A DNA stretch of 8,052 nucleotides, from NCBI GenBank assembly GCA_031261145.1, contig JAISJX010000054.1, positions 1 to 8,052 of the forward strand, read 5' to 3'. The stretch is from Tannerella sp. Its GTDB lineage: Bacteria; Bacteroidota; Bacteroidia; Bacteroidales; Tannerellaceae. Each line of letters starts with the position of its first letter. The first letter of the stretch is position 1. This document shows, one piece after another, positions 1-6,607 of the stretch. Under the pieces are notes generated by a model that worked only from the letters and a program-made list of their open reading frames with translations, was not told the DNA's origin and made no database searches. Position numbers and translations under genes: made by a program.

Positions 1-11
1 TAATATCTAAG

Positions 12-1688
12 TTACACAAACAGTAATATAAGCAATTGCGCCGTCAGTACACGTAGAAACATGGTGATTGGATATACGGTAGCATATCCTACGGCGGGGA
101 TGTCGTTTCCGGCTGTAGCATTGGAGTAGGCCAGCGCAGGCGGGTCGGTTGTGCTTCCGGCCAACAGACCCATTAATGTAAAGTAGTTGAGCTTATAGAA
201 GTAACGGCCGATGCAACCGACTACCAGCAATGGAATTACGGTAATGATAAAGCCGTAGCCTATCCATATAAATCCACCTTTATTCACTATCGTATCAACG
301 AAACCGGTACCGGCATCCAAACCCACACAGGCGAGAAAAACGGTTATTCCTATCTCACGCAACATCAAATTGGCGCTCTGTGTGGTATAAGTGATTAATT
401 TATAGTGATAACCGAAACGGCTGATAAGAATAGATACGATCAAAGGCCCTCCGGCTAATCCCAGCTTTACGGGCTGCGGGATACCCGGAAAAGTGAAAGG
501 AATACTTCCTAAAATAATCCCTAAAGCGATGCCGATGAAGATGGTTATCAAATTCGGCTCGTTTAAGCGTTTCAATGAATTGCCTAACAGTTCCTCTACT
601 TTCTTTACAGCTACTTCACTGCCAACCACCGTCAAACGGTCGCCTACCTGCAACGTCAAATTGGGCGTTGCAACCAAATCAATGCCGGAACGGTTGATGC
701 GTGTGATATTTACGCCATGCAGGCGACGTATCTGTAAATGTCCCAATTGTTTTCCGTTCAATTCAGGTTTGGTTACTACAATACGGCGACTGATAAACTC
801 GGTGTCTGCCGGTATCCATTGCTTACGGTCCATCCGAATCTCTTCACCGATAAAGGCTTTGATTATTTCGACATCATGCTCGGTGGTGATTACAAATATC
901 TTGTCGCCTTCGTGCAACACAGAATCGGCGGATGCGATTTCAATCCGGCGACTTTCTTTGTATAAGATACGCGAGACAACGAAATCGTGGTTTTCAAGCA
1001 AAGCCGCCAACTCTCCTATCTTTTTATTGGCAATGGCCGGATTCCTTACAATCAACGAGATAGGCGTCGCCCCGTTTGTTTGCTTGCTTTCTTCAGCGGC
1101 AATCCGTTCTTCTTCTTTTCCAAAGTTTACGCGAAACACATAACGGATAAAAAGCATGGACAGGATAATTCCCACAACGCCCAATGGATAGGCCACAGCG
1201 TAACCCAAAGCGATGCTTCCGTCAGCCGTACCGGATATGTCCCTGTACGCCTGCTGTGCGGCTCCCAGACCGGGTGTATTCGTTACCGCACCCGACAAAA
1301 TACCCACCATGGTTGAAATGGGCGTATTCGTAATAAAATGAATGGCTACCGTAATGACTACTCCGAGAAAAACAACTCCGCAAGCCAACATATTTAAAGT
1401 CATACCGCCCTTTTTAAACGAAGTGAAAAAACCGGGGCCGACCTGCATCCCGATGGAGAAAACAAAGAGTATCAATCCAAATTCTTTAAAGAAATGGAGA
1501 ACTTCCGGGTGCATACCAAACCCGAAGTGTCCTAAAAAAACTCCCACAAAAAGCACGAATGTGATACCTAAGGATACACCAAATATTTTAATCTTTCCTA
1601 ATTGAATACCAACGGAAATGACGATTGACAGCAATAAAATGGAATGCCCGATTCCTTCTCCCCATACTAAATTACTTATCCAGTCCAT
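12..1688 (-). CDS. YidE/YbjL (AspT-type) putative transporter with two RCK-C domains
   Basis: This is a 558-residue inner-membrane protein of the aspartate:alanine exchanger (AspT/YidE/YbjL) family, made of two homologous membrane halves around a cytosolic regulatory part. The N-terminal half (about residues 1-185) is strongly hydrophobic and carries the motif [16 protein letters not shown] (133-148). The C-terminal half (about 378-558) carries the matching [14 protein letters not shown] (511-524). GMQVGPGF (80-87) and GLDAGTGF (456-463) form a second duplicated pair. Between the halves, about 205-285 and 297-370 look like two TrkA-C/RCK-C domains, which in other proteins bind small ligands and gate transport. 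Length is normal for the family. Characterised relatives exchange aspartate and alanine or other dicarboxylates, but the substrate cannot be read from the sequence. The ATG gives [10 protein letters not shown], a normal beginning. The gene appears monocistronic, with its own promoter-like box, separated from the thiamine operon by 331 bp. Confidence 0.9.
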   Translation of the reverse strand: MDWISNLVWGEGIGHSILLLSIVISVGIQLGKIKIFGVSLGITFVLFVGVFLGHFGFGMHPEVLHFFKEFGLILFVFSIGMQVGPGFFTSFKKGGMTLNMLACGVVFLGVVITVAIHFITNTPISTMVGILSGAVTNTPGLGAAQQAYRDISGTADGSIALGYAVAYPLGVVGIILSMLFIRYVFRVNFGKEEERIAAEESKQTNGATPISLIVRNPAIANKKIGELAALLENHDFVVSRILYKESRRIEIASADSVLHEGDKIFVITTEHDVEIIKAFIGEEIRMDRKQWIPADTEFISRRIVVTKPELNGKQLGHLQIRRLHGVNITRINRSGIDLVATPNLTLQVGDRLTVVGSEVAVKKVEELLGNSLKRLNEPNLITIFIGIALGIILGSIPFTFPGIPQPVKLGLAGGPLIVSILISRFGYHYKLITYTTQSANLMLREIGITVFLACVGLDAGTGFVDTIVNKGGFIWIGYGFIITVIPLLVVGCIGRYFYKLNYFTLMGLLAGSTTDPPALAYSNATAGNDIPAVGYATVYPITMFLRVLTAQLLILLFV

Positions 1689-1717
1689 GACTATTTTTGT
1701 TTAAATAAAACTTTTAA

Positions 1718-1736
1718 TTCCGCGTAACAGGCGGAA
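1718..1736 (-). other. Hairpin in the leader of the AspT-type transporter gene
   Basis: A perfect 6-bp inverted repeat, TTCCGC and GCGGAA, flanks a 7-nt loop about 30 nt upstream of the transporter ATG. It is followed on the minus strand by an AT-rich stretch without a clean U-run, so it is not a convincing terminator. If the -7 box at 1780-1787 is used, the hairpin lies in the 5' untranslated region and could protect the mRNA or affect translation. The structure is seen; the role is inferred. Confidence 0.35.
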
Positions 1737-1779
1737 CACCTTAAATATTGATAGAATATTTGAAATAGCTTTGAGGCGA

Positions 1780-1787
1780 CAAAGGTA
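1780..1787 (-). promoter_or_regulatory. Candidate promoter -7 box for the AspT-type transporter
   Basis: Read on the minus strand this is TACCTTTG, a match to the Bacteroidota -7 consensus TAnnTTTG. It would place transcription start near position 1774, giving a leader of roughly 85 nt. No TTTG lies 19-20 nt upstream; only a TTG is present, 10 nt away, which is the wrong spacing. The call therefore rests on the -7 box and its position alone. Confidence 0.4.
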
Positions 1788-1845
1788 TAAATAAATTCAA
1801 TATTAGACTATTATTATTATCTAAAAATCTAAAATAAGAATGGCA

Positions 1846-1958
1846 GAGATTGCGAAGCCTGTTCCGAGCCGAAGGCGAAGAATCCCGCAATGACGCTGCG
1901 CAAGTATTCGTCACTGCGAGGAACGAAGCAGTCTCGGCTCAACCATGCAGGGAGATTG
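1846..1958. repeat. Imperfect palindromic intergenic repeat (REP/MITE-like)
   Basis: The segment has nested inverted arms: CGCAATGACG (1886-1895) against CGTCACTGCG (1909-1918) with one mismatch, GAGCCGA (1866-1872) against TCGGCTC (1934-1940) perfect, and AGATTGC (1847-1853) against GCAGTCT (1928-1934) with one mismatch. Its core, a TGCGAGGAACGAAGCA-type sequence, resembles a family of dispersed palindromic repeats that I recall from several bacterial genomes; I could not search for copies. A 7-bp direct repeat GAGATTG (1846-1852 and 1952-1958) brackets it but overlaps the outer arm, so it may or may not be a target duplication. The structure lies just after the kinase gene and could stop or protect the 3' end of the thiamine operon mRNA. 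GC content is clearly higher than in the AT-rich flank at 1740-1840. Confidence 0.6.
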
Positions 1959-2000
1959 ATTCGTATATCGCTATGATGTTTATGCGAGATGTCGCCTTTT

Positions 2001-2028
2001 AATTCTCAATTTTCAATTCTCAATTCTC
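2001..2028. repeat. Heptamer tandem repeat spanning the kinase stop codon
   Basis: Four consecutive 7-bp units read AATTCTC, AATTTTC, AATTCTC, AATTCTC on the plus strand. The TGA stop of the thiamine pyrophosphokinase (minus strand, 2022-2020) lies inside the array, so the last residues (Glu-Asn) are encoded by repeat sequence. The remainder forms the 3' untranslated region. Such arrays can slip during replication; loss or gain of one 7-bp unit within the coding part would shift the frame. Confidence 0.7.
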
Positions 2029-2655
2029 GGATTCCCAATTCCGGAAAACAACCGCCTTTCCGCTTGTTTCGACAACAAAGCTACCGGCAAGCGCTTCGTT
2101 CAGTGTCCCTTGCCACCAGCCGGTGATGACTTGGCGGGTAAGCGGCCATTTCAACCCTTGCAGTGTCAGCGGGGCCTGATCCATACAGAATACGGAGATT
2201 TGCTGACCGGCGCAGGATTCAAATACGGTACGACCGGTAACGGGGGTAAAAATGCCGTGATCGGTTATCATCTCGACGTCGGCAATGTCCATATAATCGG
2301 CTAACAAACTGATGTTTCCTAATGTATGGTCTTCGCGTTTGCCGGTTGCGCCAAGTATCAGCAGGCGTTTACAGGAGCGCGTTTGACAATAACGAACGGC
2401 TTTGGTCAAATCGTTGGTGTACTGGTCGGATTCATGAAAAAAGCGGTCGGACAGTTTGTCGCGGCTTCCGGCCGAAATTGAATCACAGTCGCCAACGACG
2501 GCCAACGGGTAGAAACCTGCATGCAACAAGGCATCAGCCGCACTGTCGCAGCAGATTATCCGGTTGCGGTGTTGCTCTAAAACCGTTACCGGAATCGTAT
2601 GTGACGGAAAATCACCGGCCGCTAAAATCACGGCATCCGCTTCTCTGATAGTCAT
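2020..2655 (-). CDS. thiN: Thiamine pyrophosphokinase (thiamine diphosphokinase)
   Basis: This 211-residue cytosolic enzyme transfers pyrophosphate from ATP to thiamine, giving thiamine diphosphate and AMP in one step. The catalytic domain shows the family motifs in order: a CDSAADALL segment (36-44) leading into VVGDCDSI (53-60), corresponding to the usual GDFDSI; DQYTNDLTKAV (77-87), corresponding to the D-x-x-T-D-x-x-K-A signature; and GATGKREDHTLGN (102-114), the hallmark ATP/thiamine site. The C-terminal thiamine-binding domain (about 145-205) has GTLNEA (183-188), where many homologues have G-T-S-N-E. Length is typical. The ATG follows the permease stop by 12 nt, as expected for a co-transcribed, probably translationally coupled gene. 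It is last in the riboswitch-controlled operon; by phosphorylating imported thiamine it traps it and makes the ligand that turns the operon off. The 3' end runs into a heptamer repeat. Confidence 0.95.
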   Translation of the reverse strand: MTIREADAVILAAGDFPSHTIPVTVLEQHRNRIICCDSAADALLHAGFYPLAVVGDCDSISAGSRDKLSDRFFHESDQYTNDLTKAVRYCQTRSCKRLLILGATGKREDHTLGNISLLADYMDIADVEMITDHGIFTPVTGRTVFESCAGQQISVFCMDQAPLTLQGLKWPLTRQVITGWWQGTLNEALAGSFVVETSGKAVVFRNWESEN

Positions 2656-2667
2656 TTCGTATTCATT

Positions 2668-3228
2668 TTATGGATTATCAATCAGTTCTTTCCATTTTTT
2701 ATATCCGAATATGGGAACAATGGTATAGATGACGAACAAAATACTTGTCGGATACAGTCCCTGGTAAAAATAAATTCCGGCGGCGAAAGCGTTAGCCACG
2801 AACCAAAGTCCCCACTGTTCGACGTATTTATGAGCCAGCATCCACATGGCAAGGATGCTCAATGCGGTGATAAAAGCATCGGCGCAGGGCACGGGGCTAT
2901 CCGTGTAACAAATCAATACCCCGGCAATCAGGCCGAAAAGCGCGGCGCCAAGTACGACAAGCCGCAGGATGAAACGCTTGGGGAGATGCGAGACGGGCAA
3001 TTCCACTCCGGCAGACACATTTTTCTTCCACTGAATCCACCCGTAAACGCTTGCCACTAAGTAATATACATTAATCCCCATATTGGCGTAGAATTTACCG
3101 GTGAAGAAGATATAAATGTAAAAGAGCGGCATCAGCACGCCGACAGGCCACAGCCGGATGTCGGCTTTGTACTCCAACCAAAGGTAGAGCAAGCCTGTCA
3201 GTGCGCCGATGATTTCAATAGTTGTCAT
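2668..3228 (-). CDS. pnuC: PnuC-family vitamin permease, probably the thiamine transporter PnuT
   Basis: This 186-residue inner-membrane protein belongs to the Pnu family, facilitators of SWEET-like fold that carry vitamins down their gradient and rely on intracellular phosphorylation for net uptake. It is nearly all hydrophobic, with segments suggesting about seven membrane helices. Two similar parts are visible: YGWIQWKKN (62-70) and FGYKKW (174-179). A W-x-x-W-x-x-x-N motif is present as WGLWFVAN (139-146), which is characteristic of the family's substrate site. Sequence alone would be annotated as nicotinamide riboside transporter PnuC. Its position between a TonB-dependent receptor and thiamine pyrophosphokinase, all behind a TPP riboswitch, makes thiamine the likely substrate (PnuT). 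The ATG lies 12 nt after the receptor stop, and length is slightly short but complete. The fold family is near certain; the substrate is inferred from context. Confidence 0.92.
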   Translation of the reverse strand: MTTIEIIGALTGLLYLWLEYKADIRLWPVGVLMPLFYIYIFFTGKFYANMGINVYYLVASVYGWIQWKKNVSAGVELPVSHLPKRFILRLVVLGAALFGLIAGVLICYTDSPVPCADAFITALSILAMWMLAHKYVEQWGLWFVANAFAAGIYFYQGLYPTSILFVIYTIVPIFGYKKWKELIDNP

Positions 3229-3240
3229 GATTCTTTCCGC

Positions 3241-5436
3241 TTAAAATTTCAATGTGAGGCGTGTCATTATATTTCTGCCGGCTTGCGTGAAATAACCAAT
3301 GTCCTGCATCCGTTCCCCGCCCAGGATGTAACTCCATACCCAGCCGTTTGTTTCATATTCTTCATTAAACAGGTTATTCAGGCTTATATCAAAGGCTATC
3401 TCTTTCATAAAGCGGGTTTTGAAGGCGTAACCGGCACGCAGATTATTCACAAAATACGGGTCGAGGCTGAGCTTGCGGTTCGACGTATTGTCGAGGTACT
3501 GGCGGCTCACATACGTGGAACTGAAAGCGGCGGAAAAACCTTTCAGGTGAAAGTCGAAAAGGCTGTTGGCTATCGTATTCGGCGAAAAAACGATGTCGGT
3601 TACGCCCAGCGCCTTTTCGGTTTGCGGCAAATCGTTCCAATCGGCGTCGTACGTATCGACATACTCCACAAAATCACGGATTTTATTCCGGCTCAACGTG
3701 ACATTTCCCTCCCAACGGAGCGAGGGCAGAATCCGGAAACCTGCGCTAAACTCAACTCCCGCACGATAACTGTCTTTGATATTGGACGTCAGTTGTTCGC
3801 CTATTTCGCTGATCTTTCCGTTCAGGATCAATTGATTGTCATAATCCATATAATACAGGTTCACGCCGACCTGCAGAAGCGGCGTTGAGTAGCTGTAGCC
3901 CGCTTCCCAGTCATGCAGCGTCTCGTAGGTCGGACGGGCGGAAGGGCCATTCTCCGTGAAATTATCACGGTTCGGTTCGCGATGGGCGACGGCAAACGAA
4001 GCGTACGCATTATGTCCGTTCCGGGTATAACTCAACCCTGCTTTCGGATTGAAGAATGAAAACGTTTTATCGACATCGACGTGGTCTCCTGCCTTGTCGT
4101 CGCTTCCATTCAGTTGATAGTCAATCCCGCGGTATTGCAAATCCACGTAGGCGGAGAGGCTCTCCAAAAAGCGGTAAGACGCTTTCAGGTAAGCGGTATA
4201 ATCCAGTTTATCGCTGCTGTTACGGTAATATTCATAATCCGGCTCCGGCAGATTGACAGCCGTTTTCACCCACATCACCCGTCCGAAATGGTCGCCGGAA
4301 TAATTATTGACGGAAGCGCCCAGCGTGGTTTGCAGTTGTTTGCCGGTATAATTCAAACGGAACAGTCCGCCGTAAAAATCGTTGCGCATCCATTTACGGC
4401 GCACCAAATCAGTCTTTTTCTGCGTATCTCCCGCCGCATCCACATAGTTGGGCAGTTTGTAGGCGGCATATTTGGCGCCGGCTTTATAATCTTCGTAATA
4501 ACCGTTCCCGTCCGTATAATGTGCGGTCAGGTTCAAATCCAACTGTTCGCTGAATTTGTGCGTAGCCAACAGGTGGTAATGATGTTGCCAATAATTATCC
4601 GTCTGGTTGTCATAGAATTTAGTTACGCCACCATCATCGTATTTGCCGCAATTGTTATACCGTCGATTTATTTTCAGCATGGAAGAATCCACGCCGTTCC
4701 ACGCCTGATAGCTGACCTCTCCGCTGCCGAAGGTCTGGAATTTCAACATTGTCCCCCCGTTGTAATAAGCGGCGGAGGCATAGTAGGAATACATATCGAC
4801 GGAGGCGCGGTCGATATAACCGTCCGTCTGCACGTTCGAGTAGCGGGCGTCGAAAATAAAATGATCCCACAACAAGCCCGTTCCGCCTTTGAACGTATTC
4901 GTAAATGTGCCGTACGAACCGGCGGACGAAATCGCTTCGGCATAAGGTTTTAAAGACGGCTTTTGCGTCTGCATCGAAACCGTGGCGCCGAACGCCGCCG
5001 CGCCGTTGGTCGATGTACCGGCGCCCCGCTGAATCTGGACTTTTTCGACGGACGAAGCAAAATCCGGCATATTCACCCAAAACACGCCATGGCTTTCCGC
5101 ATCGTTCAGCGGAACGCCGTCCACCGTAAAATTAATCCGGTTTGCATCCGTCCCGCGAACGCGAAACGTCGCATACCCTACTCCATTTCCCCCGTCGGAC
5201 GTAAGCGTCACGGACGGAGAACCGGCAAACAGATACGGCAAGGATTGCCCCGTATTGTTCGCACTCAGTTGCTTGGCCGACAAATTCCGGAAAGCAACGG
5301 GCGTTTCCTTCGTAGCCTGTATGGCCGAAACAACTACCTCGTTCAGTTGATACACTTGGGTCGAATCGACCTCTTGAGCTGTCATCGACATGCCGAAACC
5401 CAGTCCGGCAAGTCCCAATAAAAATTCCTTCTTCAT
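3241..5436 (-). CDS. TonB-dependent outer-membrane receptor, probable thiamine receptor (OMPthi type)
   Basis: This 731-residue outer-membrane protein imports substrate using energy from TonB-ExbB-ExbD. Residues 1-20 form a signal peptide, with likely cleavage at SMTA/QEV. A TonB-box-like segment LNEVVVSA (31-38) follows directly, with no N-terminal carboxypeptidase-like domain such as SusC proteins carry. The plug domain spans about 40-158 and includes RGTDANRINFTVDGVPLND (94-112) and VQIQRGAGTSTNGAAAFGA (133-151), both standard plug motifs. The rest alternates polar and aromatic residues as in a 22-strand barrel and ends in LTLKF, with the terminal Phe needed for barrel assembly. No SusD partner follows, which fits a vitamin or metal receptor rather than a glycan one. 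It is the first gene behind the TPP riboswitch and precedes the permease and kinase, so thiamine or a thiamine phosphate is the inferred ligand. Other receptors of this size bind cobalamin or siderophores, but the riboswitch argues against those. Confidence 0.93.
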   Translation of the reverse strand: MKKEFLLGLAGLGFGMSMTAQEVDSTQVYQLNEVVVSAIQATKETPVAFRNLSAKQLSANNTGQSLPYLFAGSPSVTLTSDGGNGVGYATFRVRGTDANRINFTVDGVPLNDAESHGVFWVNMPDFASSVEKVQIQRGAGTSTNGAAAFGATVSMQTQKPSLKPYAEAISSAGSYGTFTNTFKGGTGLLWDHFIFDARYSNVQTDGYIDRASVDMYSYYASAAYYNGGTMLKFQTFGSGEVSYQAWNGVDSSMLKINRRYNNCGKYDDGGVTKFYDNQTDNYWQHHYHLLATHKFSEQLDLNLTAHYTDGNGYYEDYKAGAKYAAYKLPNYVDAAGDTQKKTDLVRRKWMRNDFYGGLFRLNYTGKQLQTTLGASVNNYSGDHFGRVMWVKTAVNLPEPDYEYYRNSSDKLDYTAYLKASYRFLESLSAYVDLQYRGIDYQLNGSDDKAGDHVDVDKTFSFFNPKAGLSYTRNGHNAYASFAVAHREPNRDNFTENGPSARPTYETLHDWEAGYSYSTPLLQVGVNLYYMDYDNQLILNGKISEIGEQLTSNIKDSYRAGVEFSAGFRILPSLRWEGNVTLSRNKIRDFVEYVDTYDADWNDLPQTEKALGVTDIVFSPNTIANSLFDFHLKGFSAAFSSTYVSRQYLDNTSNRKLSLDPYFVNNLRAGYAFKTRFMKEIAFDISLNNLFNEEYETNGWVWSYILGGERMQDIGYFTQAGRNIMTRLTLKF

Positions 5437-5495
5437 TTTAATTCTTTTTTTTCATTAAAACCAAAAAAGGGGATACTGAAAGACACTATAATCTT
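5437..5495 (-). promoter_or_regulatory. Putative riboswitch expression platform and A-rich ribosome entry region
   Basis: Between the TPP aptamer and the receptor ATG, the minus strand holds CCCCTTTTTT (5472-5463) and an A8G run (5452-5444). The first can pair with AAAACAGGGG (5573-5564) at the 5' edge of the aptamer, 9 of 10 positions, which would break helix P2. The second can pair with CTTTTTT (5469-5463), a 7-bp hairpin with a 12-nt loop. These options are mutually exclusive. No GC-rich stem precedes a U-run, so control of translation looks likelier than termination. A five-codon frame (ATG 5455-5453 to TAA 5440-5438) ends one base before the ATG. Complementarity is seen; function is inferred. 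Confidence 0.5.
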
Positions 5496-5570
5496 ACATC
5501 TTCCTACGCCGGCATTATCCGGATCAGGTGTAAGGGTATGATCTCAGCCTGTAAAGTAAGGCACCCCTGT
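5496..5570 (-). promoter_or_regulatory. TPP riboswitch (THI-box) aptamer
   Basis: The minus strand carries the hallmarks of the thiamine-pyrophosphate aptamer. GGGGUGCC is followed by a GCCU/AGGC stem-loop (P3, 5562-5559 with 5550-5547) and the invariant CUGAGA (5547-5542). ACCC (5537-5534) closes helix P2 with the GGGU. Next comes ACCUGAUCCGG (5529-5519), then AUAAUGCCGGCGUAGGAA (5518-5501), the conserved pyrophosphate-binding arm, with P5 formed by CCGG on both sides. Helix P1 is weak here, about three pairs (ACA with UGU). In Bacteroidota this element lowers expression of thiamine synthesis and uptake genes when TPP is abundant. It directly precedes the receptor-permease-kinase operon. Confidence 0.96.
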
Positions 5571-5585
5571 TTTAAAATATCACGG

Positions 5586-5616
5586 CAAAGGTAGGTGATA
5601 TTTTTCATCCGGCAAA
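5586..5616 (-). promoter_or_regulatory. Bacteroidota-type promoter of the thiamine uptake operon
   Basis: On the minus strand a -33 TTTG (5616-5613) is followed by 19 nt and then TACCTTTG (5593-5586). This is a full match to the housekeeping consensus TTTG-N19/20-TAnnTTTG. Transcription should start about 3-7 nt downstream, near 5580, roughly ten bases before the TPP aptamer, so the whole riboswitch lies in the transcript. Confidence 0.85.
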
Positions 5617-5638
5617 GAATCTTTCATTTTTATATTTG

Positions 5639-5669
5639 TTTGAATTTCCATAACATTTCAATACCTTTG
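5639..5669 (+). promoter_or_regulatory. Bacteroidota-type promoter of the EamA gene, leaderless or nearly so
   Basis: On the plus strand TTTG (5639-5642), a 19-nt spacer, and TACCTTTG (5662-5669) match the consensus fully. The last G of the -7 box is only five bases before the ATG at 5675. With the usual 3-7 nt distance, transcription would start at about 5672-5676, at or just before the start codon. The box lies back to back with the thiamine operon promoter, with 22 bp between the two -33 elements. Confidence 0.85.
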
Positions 5670-5674
5670 CACCC

Positions 5675-6571
5675 ATGAAAACGAACCGTTATCTGTATCA
5701 CGCAATGGCAGGATTGACGACATTGATTTGGGGCACAACGATGGTGTCCACCAAAGTCCTGTTACAGGAAGGATTAAGTCCCTCCCAGGTCATGTTTTGC
5801 CGTTTTCTTCTTGGGTATGCTTTTCTATGGGCGCTCTATCCGCGTACGCATCGTATCCGTTCGTGGCATGATGAAATCCTCTTTATCGGCATGGGCGTTA
5901 CCGGCGGTTCGCTCTATTTCCTGACCGAAAATACGGCGCTGGCCTATACGCAGGCAACGAATGTATCGCTTGTCTGTTCGTTAGTGCCGCTTCTTGCCGC
6001 CATCCTCACCTGCCTGGTTTTTCATGCAAAGCTGTCGCGCTATTTCTGGATAGGTTCGGGGATTGCGCTGGCGGGGATTGCATTAGTGGTTTTAAACGGG
6101 AATTTTGTTTTGAAGCTAAGTCCCATCGGCGATTTGCTGGCTTTTACCGCTATCTGTTGCTGGGCTGTCTATTGCATATTAATCAAACTGTTGCATCATA
6201 ATTACAAGACGCTTTTCATCACCCGTAACCTCTTTTTCTATGGGATACTGACCTTATTACCTTATTTTATCTATGAGCCGTTTGATGTTCCCCTCGAAAC
6301 GCTGCAACGCCCCGTCGTTTGGGGCAACCTGCTCTTTCTCGGAATAATAGCCTCCGCCCTTTGTTATGTCATGTGGAATATGGCGATACAGTCTTTAGGC
6401 GTTGTCACGACAAATATATACCTTTATTTTACGCCGGTAGTAACCATGATTACCGCCGCCATCGTTTTGTCGGAGAAAATAACCGGTTTCATCCTCCTCG
6501 GAGCCGGTTTTATACTGGCCGGACTATGGGTCGCCTCCCGAAGAACGTGGAAAAAAACGGTTCGTTTATAA
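5675..6571 (+). CDS. EamA-family (drug/metabolite superfamily) membrane transporter
   Basis: This 298-residue inner-membrane protein has two tandem EamA domains, about residues 9-140 and 150-288, giving ten predicted membrane helices, the standard arrangement and length for DMT exporters. Visible family features are LIWGTTMVSTK (17-27) in helix 1, ENTALAYTQATNVSLV (85-100) near the end of helix 3 and start of helix 4, and the equivalent WNMAIQSLGVVTTNIYLY (234-251) in the second repeat. The protein ends in a short basic tail. Relatives export amino acids, their analogues or other small metabolites; the substrate here cannot be told. The ATG at 5675 leaves virtually no leader after the promoter. 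The alternative ATG at 5705 would remove the basic N-terminal residues, and I judge it less likely. It is divergent from the thiamine operon and not under the riboswitch, so a link to thiamine is not shown. Confidence 0.93.
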   Translation: MKTNRYLYHAMAGLTTLIWGTTMVSTKVLLQEGLSPSQVMFCRFLLGYAFLWALYPRTHRIRSWHDEILFIGMGVTGGSLYFLTENTALAYTQATNVSLVCSLVPLLAAILTCLVFHAKLSRYFWIGSGIALAGIALVVLNGNFVLKLSPIGDLLAFTAICCWAVYCILIKLLHHNYKTLFITRNLFFYGILTLLPYFIYEPFDVPLETLQRPVVWGNLLFLGIIASALCYVMWNMAIQSLGVVTTNIYLYFTPVVTMITAAIVLSEKITGFILLGAGFILAGLWVASRRTWKKTVRL

Positions 6572-6607
6572 GATTTGCCCGCAAAGGGTCAACGGCTTGG
6601 ATGATAG

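Noticed and set aside
493..1143. 216-codon plus-strand frame inside the transporter gene
   Set aside because: Shadow of the AspT-type transporter; the minus frame carries the conserved family motifs throughout.
1841..2000. Small gene or tRNA/sRNA in the 331-bp gap
   Set aside because: No cloverleaf, no convincing short frame with family resemblance; inverted repeats explain the structured part.
3283..3888. 201-codon plus-strand frame
   Set aside because: Antisense to the receptor barrel, with no recognisable domain.
4081..4953. Long open frame (290 codons) on the plus strand inside the receptor gene
   Set aside because: It is antisense to a complete, motif-rich TonB-dependent receptor, resembles no family, and lacks a promoter; open antisense frames are common opposite such genes.
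5463..5505. Classical intrinsic terminator after the TPP aptamer
   Set aside because: A weak GGAAGA/UCUUUC stem (5505-5500 with 5483-5478) exists, but the U-run does not follow it directly and the stem is short and A-U rich.
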